64,000 bases of DNA, taken from assembly GCF_000710915.1 (NCBI RefSeq), contig NZ_BAUA01000009.1, positions 40,558 to 104,557 on the forward strand, read 5' to 3'. A model generated the notes under the pieces. The model ran no database searches and had not been told where the DNA came from. It was given only the letters and a program-made list of their open reading frames with translations. Position numbers and translations under genes: made by a program. Shown one piece after another: positions 45,246 to 54,486 of the stretch; position 1 is the stretch's first letter; every line of letters begins with the position of its first letter. The stretch is from Nocardia brasiliensis IFM 10847 (lineage in GTDB: Bacteria > Actinomycetota > Actinomycetes > Mycobacteriales > Mycobacteriaceae).

Positions 45246-45255
45246 TATACGTATA
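45246..45255. promoter_or_regulatory. TATACGTATA palindrome upstream of the EXLDI-MmpL operon
   Basis: A perfect 10-base palindrome TATACGTATA sits in an AT-rich stretch about 135 bases upstream of the EXLDI start, in the gap divergent to the DUF6247 gene. It shares TATAC/GTATA half-sites with the operators at 41721-41781 but with different spacing, so a common regulator is only a possibility. Confidence 0.4.
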
Positions 45256-45345
45256 ACGCAAGACCCAAACCAAACCCACCAAACCCACAGCTCTGGAGAG
45301 TCGCAACCCCGCGATCGCCATCGACGTCCGGCTATCGTTAGTGGC

Positions 45346-45675
45346 ATGACTGCCACGTATGCCTACGACGAACAGCCGAGCAGTGGACACCCGCTGCGCC
45401 CCGGCGCGTCGCCCCAGGACATTCGCTCGGCACTACTGGCCACCGACCGCGCGGAGTTCGACAGCGCGTACGAGCAGGCTCTTGTCGCTGCCCGGAAAAG
45501 CCTCGATCTGACCGAACTCTTCCGCACCCTCGAACACTGGCGGCGCACCGCACTTCTGCAGAGCGACCGCGAAAGCTATCGCAACGTCGTGCGTAAAGCG
45601 GCCGAGCTGATCACGGGTGCCGCGATCCCCGAAGACGAACCGCTAGAAGTCACCCGCGCCAAAGCCGGCATGTAG
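45346..45675 (+). CDS. DUF6247 family protein
   Basis: This 109-residue protein has the DUF6247 pattern: a proline-rich start, then SPQDIRSALLATDRAEFDSAYEQAL, then SLDLTELFRTLEHWRRTALL. It is mostly helical. These actinobacterial proteins usually sit directly before a small RelE-like or unknown protein and are suspected antitoxins. Here the next gene begins on the base after this stop codon. No good ribosome site precedes the ATG; TATCGT seven bases before it fits a leaderless -10. Confidence 0.65.
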   Translation: MTATYAYDEQPSSGHPLRPGASPQDIRSALLATDRAEFDSAYEQALVAARKSLDLTELFRTLEHWRRTALLQSDRESYRNVVRKAAELITGAAIPEDEPLEVTRAKAGM

Positions 45676-45939
45676 GTGTACAGAGTTGAGAACGACCCTG
45701 ACGTAGCTCAACAAATCGCAGCCCTCCCGATACCCGCCCTCGCATCATTCGCGGAGCTGCGAGTCACCCTCGAAGTCAGCCCGTGGAGCGGCGATTCGGT
45801 CAACCGCGCGAATCCCGATGCACCGGTACGAACGCTGCCGTTCGGGGTGCACCACGAAGGACTCGCGACCTACCTTGTCGTAAAACAACGCCGCGAGGTC
45901 CATCTGCTCATGATTCAGTGGATCGGCGACCTGGGCTGA
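45676..45939 (+). CDS. Small protein, possible RelE-like toxin partner of DUF6247
   Basis: This 87-residue protein starts at a GTG that immediately follows the upstream TAG with no gap, so its translation must depend on the upstream gene. It reads as alternating strands ending in YLVVKQRREVHLLMIQWIGDL, similar in layout to the C-terminal sheet of RelE/ParE-type small toxins (EVHLLMIQW). No catalytic residues can be assigned. Together with DUF6247 it forms a candidate toxin-antitoxin pair; this is inferred from size, coupling and fold pattern only. Confidence 0.6.
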   Translation: MYRVENDPDVAQQIAALPIPALASFAELRVTLEVSPWSGDSVNRANPDAPVRTLPFGVHHEGLATYLVVKQRREVHLLMIQWIGDLG

Positions 45940-45962
45940 TTACGTAGCAACCGTGTCGAGAT

Positions 45963-47195
45963 TCAGGATGCGATTTCGCTGACCGGCGTGGGACGGTTTG
46001 CCGGGTTGGGGTTGCGGCGGTTCATGAGGCGGACGAGGAGGGCCAGGCCGGCGCCGAGGGCGGTGCCGAGGAGTGCGGCGGCGGCGAAACCGGCGGAGAA
46101 GCCGCCGGCGTCGATGGCCAGGCCGGCGAGTGAGCTGCCGATGCCGTTGCCGAGGGTGAGGGCGGCGCCGTGCCAGCCGATGGCTTCGCCCCGGCCGCCC
46201 TCAGGGACGATGCGGCTGACCTGGTCGAGCGAGGCAGTGATGGTCGGCGCGCAGAACACGCCCGCGATGAGACCGGTGATGGCGAGGGAGATCGGGCCGA
46301 CGACGAAGGCCATCGGCAGGGTGACCACGCCCAAGCCGAACAGGAGCAGGTAGGTGGAGATCGCGCGGTGCAGGGCGCCGTAGACCAGCCCGCCGATGAT
46401 CGATCCGAAACCCCAGATGGCCAGGACGATGCCGAGCCACTGTTGCGCGTCGAACTCGCGCATCGCGGAAACGAAGGTCAGCTCGGTCGCGGCGAGTACC
46501 GCAATGGCAACGCTCGCGCCGACACACAGCGCGACGAACTCGACCCGGAACCAGCTACGGCGCGGTATCGCGGGCGCATCGGCGGCGGGGTCGGCCGAGC
46601 GCAGCGGTGGATTCATGATCCACAGCAGCACGCCGGCGAGCACGAGACCCATTTGCGCACAGAACAATACGATCGTCGTCGACCAGATGCCCGCAGCGGC
46701 GACGCCGATGATGGGGCCGACCATGAAGGCGGCCTCCACCGACACCGCTTCCAACGCGAGCGCGGGCTGCCGGTTCTGCTCGGTGGTCGCGGCGATCACC
46801 GCCTGCCGGACCACCGAAAAGATCGGGACACTGAACAATCCGGCGATCGCGGCCAGAATCAACAACGGCACATAGTCGACGAACGGCGCGATCGACCAAC
46901 ACACCGCCTCGACCACGATGGACGGCAGGATGGTGCGCCGCAACCCGAACCGATCCAGCAGGCGGCCGCGCCAGGGTCCGCTGAGCGCGATGCACACGGT
47001 GACAACCGTGCTCAGCGCGCCGGCCTGAGCGTAGGACCCGTCCAGCGTCTGCACCACATGCAACGCGAGCAGCACGGCGCCCGCGAAAAATGGGATACGC
47101 ACAAGGGATCCGAGCAGGAGAACATTGCGCACCGCCGCGCTCGCCAAAACCACCCGATACGCCCGCACCGACCGAGCTTGGCACGCCCCGGGCAC
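45963..47195 (-). CDS. MFS transporter
   Basis: This 410-residue membrane protein has 12 predicted helices. The loop motif between helices 2 and 3 is GPWRGRLLDRFGLRRTI, a form of the MFS A-motif G-x-x-x-D-R-x-G-R-R. The second half repeats the pattern (SRIVPEGGRGEAIGWHGAAL). The sequence fits drug:proton antiporter-like families, but the substrate is unknown. The start is a GTG at 47195 without a clear ribosome site; a GTG nine codons later (47168) is equally possible. It stands alone on the minus strand. Confidence 0.8.
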   Translation of the reverse strand: MPGACQARSVRAYRVVLASAAVRNVLLLGSLVRIPFFAGAVLLALHVVQTLDGSYAQAGALSTVVTVCIALSGPWRGRLLDRFGLRRTILPSIVVEAVCWSIAPFVDYVPLLILAAIAGLFSVPIFSVVRQAVIAATTEQNRQPALALEAVSVEAAFMVGPIIGVAAAGIWSTTIVLFCAQMGLVLAGVLLWIMNPPLRSADPAADAPAIPRRSWFRVEFVALCVGASVAIAVLAATELTFVSAMREFDAQQWLGIVLAIWGFGSIIGGLVYGALHRAISTYLLLFGLGVVTLPMAFVVGPISLAITGLIAGVFCAPTITASLDQVSRIVPEGGRGEAIGWHGAALTLGNGIGSSLAGLAIDAGGFSAGFAAAALLGTALGAGLALLVRLMNRRNPNPANRPTPVSEIAS

Positions 47196-47397
47196 CCACC
47201 GCTACCGATTTATCCCATGAATTCTGCCACCCACGGGAACGAGCTGCGGGCAACTGGCACGCCAGTCGACGACGCCTTGGCCGAACAGCGAATTGGCGGC
47301 TCGGTGGCAGTGCAGGACGTGTCAAATCGCCCGAGGCAAACCGGTTCTCACGCTCATGAGCATGCCCGGCCTCGGCGTTCTCCGGCGCGCGAACGCC

Positions 47398-48213
47398 TCA
47401 GGAGGCCAGCCCCGCGCGGTCGAGCAGGTAGGTGGTCAGCGGTTCGTAGTACTCGGGGAAAACACCGTCGTCCAACGGGACGGTGACGGCGATCTTGCCT
47501 TCGGCGTGCCCGGCGAAGAGCGCGGGGTCGTTCGAGTCGGCGAAGCCGACGGTGTCGATACCGGCTTCGCCGGCCGCCCCGGCCCAGCCGTGGTCGGCCA
47601 CGACGAGGTCGGGCCAGCCCGCTCCGTCGGCGAGTTCGTGCAGCATCGCCTGCATCGGCTGCGGGTCGTGCGTGTGTTTCAGATAGCCATTGGTGCCGAG
47701 CGCGGCCACCCGTGATGTGTAGACGATTTCGCGACGGGCCGCGCCGTTGGGCGTCGCGATCCGGTACGACCAGCCGGCGGCCGGGGTCAGGACCGTACAT
47801 CCGTTGGCGCGCAACGCATCCTCGACCGCGCGATAGACACCCATGAGCGTTCCCGGATGCCCGGTCGCGAGCAGCACCGTTTCCTGGCGTTCGGCGGCAC
47901 GGCCGATGCGGGTGCCCATCGCGTCGAGCGCGTCGAGGGTGAGTTCGGGATCGATGGTGTCCTGCCCGTGCCGATGCCGCGGATCCGGGTTGACGCCGCA
48001 CAGTTGCGCCATCATCGCCAGTGTTTCGGTGAACGACCAATCCTTCAGCGCCAGTCCGAATTGGTAGGCCGGGTCTTTGTCGACCATCCTGCGGTAGTGC
48101 GCCAGGTTTCCTTCGCGCGGTGTCGCGACCTCCCCGGCGATCTTGGCTTTCAACAGGTGCTTGCGCAGCAACATCCGGTCGTTGGGCTGTCCTGCTTCCC
48201 GCGTGGATTCCAC
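47398..48213 (-). CDS. Phosphatase-like conserved actinobacterial protein
   Basis: This 271-residue soluble protein resembles actinobacterial proteins annotated simply as phosphatase. Conserved-looking stretches are LLATGHPGTLMGVYRAVEDAL (with a His and a Gly-rich turn) and DLVVADHGWAGAAGEAGIDT near the C-terminus. I cannot place catalytic residues with confidence. The start is a GTG at 48213. Its GGAGGTG ribosome site overlaps the last codons of a tiny upstream ORF, which implies coupled translation. Confidence 0.65.
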   Translation of the reverse strand: MESTREAGQPNDRMLLRKHLLKAKIAGEVATPREGNLAHYRRMVDKDPAYQFGLALKDWSFTETLAMMAQLCGVNPDPRHRHGQDTIDPELTLDALDAMGTRIGRAAERQETVLLATGHPGTLMGVYRAVEDALRANGCTVLTPAAGWSYRIATPNGAARREIVYTSRVAALGTNGYLKHTHDPQPMQAMLHELADGAGWPDLVVADHGWAGAAGEAGIDTVGFADSNDPALFAGHAEGKIAVTVPLDDGVFPEYYEPLTTYLLDRAGLAS

Positions 48214-48216
48214 TGG

Positions 48217-48348
48217 TCACACCTCCGCATCGACCGACTGCGCGAGCTCCGGCACGCGAAGCCCCGGCTTGCCGCAACACAATCCGACAGTACAAGGCAC
48301 GACGGACATCCCGCAGAACGTCGGCATGTCACAGGCTGAGTACGGCAT
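48217..48348 (-). CDS. Candidate small Cys-containing protein (43 residues)
   Basis: This short frame begins at an ATG at 48348 and ends three bases before the phosphatase-like gene, whose ribosome site it contains. It has five cysteines in the first 25 residues (SACDMPTFCG, VVPCTVGLCCG) and then a plain tail PELAQSVDAEV. Most codons end in G or C (about 34 of 43), as in true genes here. There is no strong ribosome site of its own. It may be a leader peptide or a small metal- or redox-related protein, or chance. Confidence 0.35.
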   Translation of the reverse strand: MPYSACDMPTFCGMSVVPCTVGLCCGKPGLRVPELAQSVDAEV

Positions 48349-48404
48349 GCAGATTTCACATTCGGCGACAACTCGAGTCGGCGTGAACTCCGTGACGAAC
48401 CAAC

Positions 48405-48842
48405 CTATTTCGGCAGATCGACGAACGGGTTGCGCACTTCCAAGTCCGCGAACTTCCGCCCGTGCTGCAGATCTTCCGACAGCAGGTACTTCGCGCCGGA
48501 CTGCACGGCGGCCTCGACGATCAACGCGTCCCACCAGGACACGGTGTGCGCCTCCTGGAGGAACGAAGCGTTCACGACGATTAGCGGATCCATATCGAGG
48601 GCGCACCATTCGCCGTACAAAGCGACTATGCCACGGGCCTTCGCCTGACTCATCCGCGGCGTCAGCTTACGAGTGGCAATGCTGTAGAACTCCTGAAGTA
48701 CCTGGGTACTGAGTGCGCCGGTTTTACGGCTCCACAGGCTCTCCAGGATGGTCTGCGCAATCCGATGATTTCGGCCGGCATCCGTATCGTGCGCATAGAC
48801 GAGGATATTGGTATCGATGAAGGTGCGCCCGAGGTCCGTCAC
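48405..48842 (-). CDS. VapC-type PIN-domain ribonuclease toxin
   Basis: This 145-residue PIN-domain protein carries the four acidic residues of the active site: Asp in FIDTNILVYAHD, Glu in LSTQVLQEFYSIA, Asp in WWDALIVEAA and the last Asp in LLSEDLQHG. Such toxins cut RNA, often tRNA or rRNA, when freed from their antitoxin. The start overlaps the stop of the antitoxin gene by four bases (ATGA), the usual coupling in vapBC operons. The length is normal, so the toxin is probably intact. Confidence 0.88.
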   Translation of the reverse strand: MTDLGRTFIDTNILVYAHDTDAGRNHRIAQTILESLWSRKTGALSTQVLQEFYSIATRKLTPRMSQAKARGIVALYGEWCALDMDPLIVVNASFLQEAHTVSWWDALIVEAAVQSGAKYLLSEDLQHGRKFADLEVRNPFVDLPK

Positions 48843-49093
48843 GAGTACCTGCTCTCCCCCCGGTCATACAGCTCATCACGACTCCAGGTGATCTTCCCGC
48901 CATGCCCTGTCGCCTCCGCCATGGCTTGCAACGCAAGCGTTTTCGCATACTCGTAGCGATCGACATCCCGGACGAGCTCGCGCACCTGCTGCGCGAGCAG
49001 CGCGCTGATGGAAGTGCCCCGATGGGCAGCGACCAGCTTTGCCTGCGCGATCACCTCTTCATCCAGCTGGATGGTCAGGTTCCTTTTGGACAT
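48839..49093 (-). CDS. VapB-type ribbon-helix-helix antitoxin
   Basis: This 84-residue protein has an N-terminal ribbon-helix-helix DNA-binding domain (KRNLTIQLDEEVIAQAKLVAAHRGTSISAL) and a C-terminal toxin-binding tail. The start at 49093 was chosen because the RHH domain begins there; the frame extends further upstream, but that stretch lies over the operator. It should neutralise the PIN toxin and repress the operon through the CACGTG repeats just upstream. Confidence 0.85.
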   Translation of the reverse strand: MSKRNLTIQLDEEVIAQAKLVAAHRGTSISALLAQQVRELVRDVDRYEYAKTLALQAMAEATGHGGKITWSRDELYDRGESRYS

Positions 49094-49104
49094 GCCACAG
49101 GATA

Positions 49105-49131
49105 TCACGTGGAGCACGTGAGAATCACGTG
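49105..49131. promoter_or_regulatory. Probable VapB operator: three CACGTG repeats
   Basis: CACGTG occurs at 49106-49111, 49115-49120 and 49126-49131. The first two form a perfect palindrome TCACGTG-GAG-CACGTGA (49105-49121). The cluster lies 12-38 bases upstream of the antitoxin start, where an RHH antitoxin would bind for autorepression. Confidence 0.65.
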
Positions 49132-49166
49132 GATTCCGGACCGCGCGCGACACAGCGGCTACGACA

Positions 49167-49199
49167 AAGGCCCGCCTCCCGAAACGGGAAGCGGGCCTT
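49167..49199 (-). terminator. Terminator of the S10 operon
   Basis: The perfect stem AAGGCCCGC / GCGGGCCTT (49167-49175 and 49191-49199) has a second small stem CTCCCG / CGGGAA within its loop. It lies 22 bases after the stop of rpsQ and closes the ribosomal operon before vapBC. Confidence 0.8.
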
Positions 49200-49220
49200 C
49201 GACATTCGGACCGAGGAGGC

Positions 49221-49493
49221 TTACTTGGCCTTCTCCAGCACCTCGACCAGACGCCAGCGCTTGGTGGCCGACAGGGGTCGGGTCTCCATCAGCTGGACGC
49301 GGTCGCCGATGCCGGCGATCTCGTTCTCGTCATGCGCCTTCACCTTGGAGGTGGTGCGAATGATCTTGCCGTAGAGCGGGTGCCGGTTACGGTCTTCCAG
49401 CTCGACGACAATCGTCTTGTTCATCTTGTCCGAGACAACGTAGCCGGTACGAACCTTGCGGCTGTTGCGCTCTTCCACTTTCTGCTCGCTCAT
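49221..49493 (-). CDS. rpsQ: 30S ribosomal protein S17
   Basis: This 90-residue protein has the S17 core [21 protein letters not shown] and the C-terminal [16 protein letters not shown]. It binds 16S rRNA early in small-subunit assembly. It is the last gene of the S10 operon and overlaps rpmC by four bases (ATGA); a hairpin terminator follows. The length is typical for actinobacteria. Confidence 0.98.
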   Translation of the reverse strand: MSEQKVEERNSRKVRTGYVVSDKMNKTIVVELEDRNRHPLYGKIIRTTSKVKAHDENEIAGIGDRVQLMETRPLSATKRWRLVEVLEKAK

Positions 49494-49729
49494 GCCGCGT
49501 CTCCCTTGTCAGCGGGTCCGGTGGCCAGACCGAGCTCGCGCTCGCGCATGACCGTGTAGATGCGCGCGATCTCGTGACGGACCACGCGCAGCCGACGGTT
49601 GTTGTCCAGCTGACCCGTCGCCATCTGGAAGCGCAGGTTGAACAGCTCTTCCTTGGAGTCGCGCAGCTTCTGCACCAACTCTTCTTCGGTGAGCTCGCGG
49701 AGCTCTGCGGCCGGTGTTTCAGTAGCCAT
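49490..49729 (-). CDS. rpmC: 50S ribosomal protein L29
   Basis: This 79-residue protein has the L29 motif [20 protein letters not shown] and [21 protein letters not shown]. It sits at the exit-tunnel surface of the large subunit. The ATG at 49729 overlaps the rplP stop (ATGA); the longer frame upstream lies inside rplP and is not coding. A short acidic C-terminal tail ([11 protein letters not shown]) is common in actinobacteria. Confidence 0.97.
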   Translation of the reverse strand: MATETPAAELRELTEEELVQKLRDSKEELFNLRFQMATGQLDNNRRLRVVRHEIARIYTVMRERELGLATGPADKGDAA

Positions 49730-50145
49730 CAGAACTGCTCCTCCCTGGTCACGATCCTGCACTTCATCGGGAGCTTGTGCATCGCGCGGCGCAGGGCCTC
49801 GCGAGCGATCTCCTCGTTGGGGTAAGACATTTCGAACATCACGCGACCGGGCTTGACGTTCGCGATCCACCACTCCGGCGAACCCTTACCGGAACCCATG
49901 CGGGTTTCGGCAGGCTTCTTGGTCAGCGGGCGATCCGGGTAGATGTTGATCCAGATCTTGCCGCCACGCTTGATGTGGCGGGTCATCGCGATACGCGCCG
50001 ACTCGATCTGCCGGTTGGTCACGTAGGCCGGCTCCAGCGCCTGGATGCCGAACTCACCGAACGCCACCGAGGTGCCGCCCTTGGCCATGCCGGAACGACT
50101 CGGGTGATGCTGCTTGCGGTGCTTGACCTTGCGAGGCATCAGCAT
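49729..50145 (-). CDS. rplP: 50S ribosomal protein L16
   Basis: This 138-residue protein starts [19 protein letters not shown], the conserved L16 N-terminus, and includes [20 protein letters not shown] and [16 protein letters not shown]. It contacts tRNA near the A site and 5S/23S rRNA. The start at 50145 is four bases after the rpsC stop; in-frame sequence upstream belongs to rpsC in another frame. Confidence 0.98.
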   Translation of the reverse strand: MLMPRKVKHRKQHHPSRSGMAKGGTSVAFGEFGIQALEPAYVTNRQIESARIAMTRHIKRGGKIWINIYPDRPLTKKPAETRMGSGKGSPEWWIANVKPGRVMFEMSYPNEEIAREALRRAMHKLPMKCRIVTREEQF

Positions 50146-50149
50146 TGCG

Positions 50150-50956
<807 letters not shown>

Positions 50957-51361
50957 TTACTTTGCCCCTCCCTTCCGGCGGTTACGAGTTGCTGCTCCAC
51001 CGGCGGCGGGGATGCTCTCGACCTCGATGGTGATGTGGCTGGTGCGCTTGCGAATACGGAACGCACGGCCCTGGGCACGCGGCTGGAACCGCTTCATGGT
51101 CGCGCCTTCGTCGACGTAGGCAGTCGAGATCACCAGGGTCGACGGGTTGAGGCCGAGGTTGTTCTCGGCGTTGGCCGCGGCACTGGCGACGACCTTGGCG
51201 ACCGGCTCGCTCGCGGCCTGCGGCGCGAACTTCAGGATCGCCAGGGCGTCCTCGACGCGCTTGCCGCGGACCAGGTCCACGACACGGCGTGCCTTCATCG
51301 GGGTTACGCGAACATGCTTCGCCGTCGCGCGGGCGGTCGGGTTCTGAGTCTCAGTCGTCAT
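50957..51361 (-). CDS. rplV: 50S ribosomal protein L22
   Basis: This 134-residue protein has [22 protein letters not shown] and the conserved hairpin tip and end [21 protein letters not shown]. Its loop lines the peptide exit tunnel, where macrolide-resistance changes arise; no obvious deletion is seen there. The ATG overlaps the rpsS stop by four bases. Confidence 0.98.
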   Translation of the reverse strand: MTTETQNPTARATAKHVRVTPMKARRVVDLVRGKRVEDALAILKFAPQAASEPVAKVVASAAANAENNLGLNPSTLVISTAYVDEGATMKRFQPRAQGRAFRIRKRTSHITIEVESIPAAGGAATRNRRKGGAK

Positions 51362-51639
51362 CGCCGCTTGCTCTTCCGGTCTTCCTTGACGTGGCTCTTG
51401 AACGTCCTGGTCGGCGCGAACTCACCGAGCTTGTGCCCGACCATGTTGTCCGAGATGAACACCGGCACGTGCTTGCGACCGTCGTGGACGGCGAAGGTGT
51501 GGCCGATGAAATCGGGGATGATGGTCGAACGACGCGACCAGGTCTTGATGACCTGCTTCGTGCCCTTTTCGTTCTGCACGTCCACCTTCGCGAGGAGGTG
51601 GTCGTCGACGAACGGGCCCTTCTTGAGGCTGCGTGGCAT
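51358..51639 (-). CDS. rpsS: 30S ribosomal protein S19
   Basis: This 93-residue protein begins [20 protein letters not shown] and contains [21 protein letters not shown] and [14 protein letters not shown], all S19 hallmarks. It sits in the 30S head near tRNA. A GGAGGA site precedes the ATG. It overlaps rplV and follows rplB after 15 bases. Confidence 0.98.
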   Translation of the reverse strand: MPRSLKKGPFVDDHLLAKVDVQNEKGTKQVIKTWSRRSTIIPDFIGHTFAVHDGRKHVPVFISDNMVGHKLGEFAPTRTFKSHVKEDRKSKRR

Positions 51640-51654
51640 TTCTTACCTCCTCCT

Positions 51655-52494
51655 TCAGCGCTTGTTCTTGCCGGACTTGCGGCGGCGGACGATGAGCTTG
51701 TCGCTCGGGCGGTTGGGCTTGCGGGTGCGGCCTTCCGGCTGACCCCACGGCGAGACCGGGTGGCGACCACCGGAGGTCTTGCCTTCACCACCACCGTGCG
51801 GGTGGTCGACCGGGTTCATGACGACACCACGGACCGTGGGGCGACGACCCTTCCAGCGCATACGGCCGGCCTTGCCCCAGTTGATGTTCGACTGCTCGGC
51901 GTTGCCGACCTCGCCGACGGTGGCGCGGCAGCGCACGTCGACGCGGCGGATTTCACCGGAGGGCATACGCAGCGTGGCGTAGGTGCCTTCCTTACCGAGC
52001 AGCTGGATGCTGGATCCGGCCGAACGGGCCATCTTCGCGCCACCGCCCGGACGCAGTTCCACGTTGTGGATCGTGGTACCGGTCGGGATGTTGCGCAGCG
52101 GCAGGTTGTTGCCCGGCTTGATGTCGGCCGTGGGGCCGGACTCGATCGGGGTGCCCTGCACCACGCCCTTGGGCGCGATGATGTAGCGCTTCTCGCCGTC
52201 CACGTAGTGGAGCAGCGCGATGTTCGCGGTGCGGTTGGGGTCGTACTCGATGTGCGCGACCTTGGCCGGGATGCCGTCCTTGTCCAGCCGACGGAAGTCG
52301 ATCAGACGGTAGGCACGCTTGTGGCCACCACCGCGGTGCCGAGTGGTGATGCGACCGTGCGCATTACGGCCACCCTTGCTGTGCAGCGGACGGATGAGCG
52401 ACTTCTCGGGGGTCGACCGAGTGATCTCAGCGAAGTCCGAAACGGACGACCCGCGGCGACCCGGGGTTGTCGGCTTGTACTTACGAATTGCCAT
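51655..52494 (-). CDS. rplB: 50S ribosomal protein L2
   Basis: This 279-residue protein has [40 protein letters not shown] and the peptidyl-transferase-proximal end [20 protein letters not shown] with the conserved histidine. It is essential for subunit association and the catalytic centre. The length and both ends match actinobacterial L2. Confidence 0.98.
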   Translation of the reverse strand: MAIRKYKPTTPGRRGSSVSDFAEITRSTPEKSLIRPLHSKGGRNAHGRITTRHRGGGHKRAYRLIDFRRLDKDGIPAKVAHIEYDPNRTANIALLHYVDGEKRYIIAPKGVVQGTPIESGPTADIKPGNNLPLRNIPTGTTIHNVELRPGGGAKMARSAGSSIQLLGKEGTYATLRMPSGEIRRVDVRCRATVGEVGNAEQSNINWGKAGRMRWKGRRPTVRGVVMNPVDHPHGGGEGKTSGGRHPVSPWGQPEGRTRKPNRPSDKLIVRRRKSGKNKR

Positions 52495-52527
52495 GAGTTC
52501 TTCTCTGCTTTCTGGATTCCCGTCCGC

Positions 52528-52833
52528 TTACGCGACCGGGCCTCCGAAGATCTCGATGGGCTTGCTGTCGGCCGAGATGGTCACGAGCGCGCGCTTGGTG
52601 TCCTTGCGCTTGCCGTAACCGAAGCGGGTCCGCTTGCGCTTGCCCTGACGGTTGGCGGTGTTGACGCTGGTGACCTTGACACCGAAGACCTTCTCGACGG
52701 CGATCTTGATCTGCGTCTTGTTGGAGTCCGGGTGCACCAGGAAGGTGTAAGTGCCTTCCTCGATCAGTCCGTAGGACTTCTCGGAGATGACCGGCGCCAG
52801 CAGGATGTCGCGGGGGTCGGCGATCGTGGTCAC
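52528..52833 (-). CDS. rplW: 50S ribosomal protein L23
   Basis: This 101-residue protein has [20 protein letters not shown], the L23 signature, and ends [11 protein letters not shown]. It docks trigger factor and SRP at the tunnel exit. The start is a GTG at 52833 that overlaps the rplD stop (GTGA) and has a GGAGGAG site upstream. A much longer open frame upstream is only rplD read in another frame. Confidence 0.96.
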   Translation of the reverse strand: MTTIADPRDILLAPVISEKSYGLIEEGTYTFLVHPDSNKTQIKIAVEKVFGVKVTSVNTANRQGKRKRTRFGYGKRKDTKRALVTISADSKPIEIFGGPVA

Positions 52834-53504
52834 TTGCTCTCCTCCTGTGCTGCCTCGGCCGGGCCGTGCACGAAGGCGTTCAGAGCCTCGACGCTGAACA
52901 CCACTTCGTCGCTGTAGAGCACGTCGTAGGTGTTGAGCTGGTCCGGTGCGATGGGCTGCACGTGCTCCAGGTTCGCCACGCTCTTCCACGCGGCCAGGTC
53001 CTCGCGGCCGACGACGACCAGGAACTTCTTGCGGTCCGACAGCTCGGCCAGGAAGCTCTTGGCGGTCTTGGTCGACGGGGTCTGCCCCGCAACCAGTTCG
53101 GTGACCACGTGGATACGTTCGTTGCGCGCCCGATCGGAGAGGGCACCACGCAGGGCGGCGGCCTTCATCTTCTTCGGGGTGCGCTGGCTGTAGTCGCGCG
53201 GCTGCGGGCCGTGCACGGTGCCACCGCCGGTGAACTGCGGTGCGCGGGTCGAACCCTGACGGGCGCGACCGGTGCCCTTCTGGCGGTACGGCTTCTTGCC
53301 ACCACCGGACACCTCGCCGCGCGTCTTGGTCGAGTGCGTGCCCTGCCGGGCCGCGGCCAGCTGCGCGGTGACGACCTGATGCATCAGGGCGATGTTGGCG
53401 GTCACGTCGAAGATCTCCGCGGGGAGGTCGACGGTGCCGTTGGTCTTGCCGCCCGGTTCTTTCACCGGCAGCGTGAGGTTGGCCTTCTTCTCGAGGCTGG
53501 TCAT
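52830..53504 (-). CDS. rplD: 50S ribosomal protein L4
   Basis: This 224-residue protein has the L4 loop [20 protein letters not shown], then [20 protein letters not shown] and [20 protein letters not shown]. The extended loop reaches into the exit tunnel. In many bacteria L4 also represses the S10 operon by binding its leader; whether that occurs here is not known. The start overlaps the rplC stop (ATGA). Confidence 0.98.
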   Translation of the reverse strand: MTSLEKKANLTLPVKEPGGKTNGTVDLPAEIFDVTANIALMHQVVTAQLAAARQGTHSTKTRGEVSGGGKKPYRQKGTGRARQGSTRAPQFTGGGTVHGPQPRDYSQRTPKKMKAAALRGALSDRARNERIHVVTELVAGQTPSTKTAKSFLAELSDRKKFLVVVGREDLAAWKSVANLEHVQPIAPDQLNTYDVLYSDEVVFSVEALNAFVHGPAEAAQEESK

Positions 53505-54166
53505 GCGTGCGCACCACCCTTCACGGCGCTCTTGACGACGACGACGTTGCCGCGACGACCAGGGACGGCGCCCTTGATCAGCAGCAGGCCGTTCTCGACA
53601 TCCACCTTGTGAACCGAGAGGTTCTGGGTGGTGACACGGTCGTTACCCATCCGACCCGACATACGCATGCCCTTGAACACGCGGCCGGGGGTGGCGCAAC
53701 CACCGATGGAACCCGGGCGACGGTGCACGGCCTGCGCACCGTGCGAGGCGCCCTGACCGGCGAAGCCGTGCCGCTTCATGGTGCCGGCGAAGCCCTTGCC
53801 CTTGCTGGTACCGGTGACGTCGACGTAGGTGCCCTCTTCGAACACGTCGGCGTTGATCTCCTGGCCGACCTCGAAGGTGGACGCGTCGGCGACGCGGATC
53901 TCGGCGACGTGGCGGCGCGGGGTGACACCGGCCTTGGCGAACTGGCCGGAGACCGGCTTGTTCACCTTGCGCGGGTCGATTGCGCCGAAAGCGACCTGGA
54001 CGGCGCTGTAGCCGTCGCGCTCCACGGTGCGGATCTGGGTAATAACGTTCGGTCCGGCCTTGATCACGGTCACGGGAACGACGCGGTTCTTCTCGTCGAA
54101 CACCTGGGTCATGCCGAGCTTGGTGCCCAGGATGCCCGCCGCAGGCCTGTTCTTGTTGTCAGTCAT
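53501..54166 (-). CDS. rplC: 50S ribosomal protein L3
   Basis: This 221-residue protein starts [20 protein letters not shown] and includes [20 protein letters not shown] and [15 protein letters not shown], the L3 core near the peptidyl-transferase centre. ATG 54166 has GGGGA upstream and is preferred; an in-frame GTG six codons earlier overlaps the rpsJ stop and remains possible. Confidence 0.97.
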   Translation of the reverse strand: MTDNKNRPAAGILGTKLGMTQVFDEKNRVVPVTVIKAGPNVITQIRTVERDGYSAVQVAFGAIDPRKVNKPVSGQFAKAGVTPRRHVAEIRVADASTFEVGQEINADVFEEGTYVDVTGTSKGKGFAGTMKRHGFAGQGASHGAQAVHRRPGSIGGCATPGRVFKGMRMSGRMGNDRVTTQNLSVHKVDVENGLLLIKGAVPGRRGNVVVVKSAVKGGAHA

Positions 54167-54180
54167 ATCTCGAGTCCCCG

Positions 54181-54486
54181 TCACTGAATGTTGACGTCGA
54201 CGCTGGCCGGCAGGTCGATGCGCATCAGCGCGTCGACCGTCTTCGGCGTCGGGTCGAGGATGTCGATCAGCCGCTTGTGCGTACGCATCTCGAAGTGCTC
54301 GCGCGAGTCCTTGTACTTGTGCGGCGAACGGATGACGCAGTACACGTTCTTCTCGGTCGGCAACGGCACCGGGCCGACGACGCGGGCCCCGGTACGGGTC
54401 ACCGTCTCCACGATCTTGCGTGCTGACGCGTCGATCGCCTCGTGGTCGTAGGCCTTGAGCCTGATGCGGATCTTCTGTCCCGCCAC
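54181..54486 (-). CDS. rpsJ: 30S ribosomal protein S10
   Basis: This 101-residue protein is the first gene of the operon. It starts at a GTG ([20 protein letters not shown]) with AAAGGA upstream, and ends in [35 protein letters not shown] is the S10/NusE core. It acts both in the 30S head and with NusB in antitermination. The open frame continues 38 codons upstream, but that part is leader, not protein. Confidence 0.97.
   Translation of the reverse strand: MAGQKIRIRLKAYDHEAIDASARKIVETVTRTGARVVGPVPLPTEKNVYCVIRSPHKYKDSREHFEMRTHKRLIDILDPTPKTVDALMRIDLPASVDVNIQ

Noticed and set aside
46170..47486. 438-residue plus-strand frame over the MFS gene
   Set aside because: Gln/Asp/Arg-rich with no hydrophobic segments. 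The minus strand shows a 12-helix transporter.
48405..49093. vapBC as part of a mobile or integrated element
   Set aside because: No integrase, attachment repeats or IS ends were seen nearby. The composition matches the rest of the window.
52834..53517. Long upstream extension of the rplW frame
   Set aside because: It lies over rplD in another frame. The true rplW start is the GTG at 52833 that overlaps the rplD stop.
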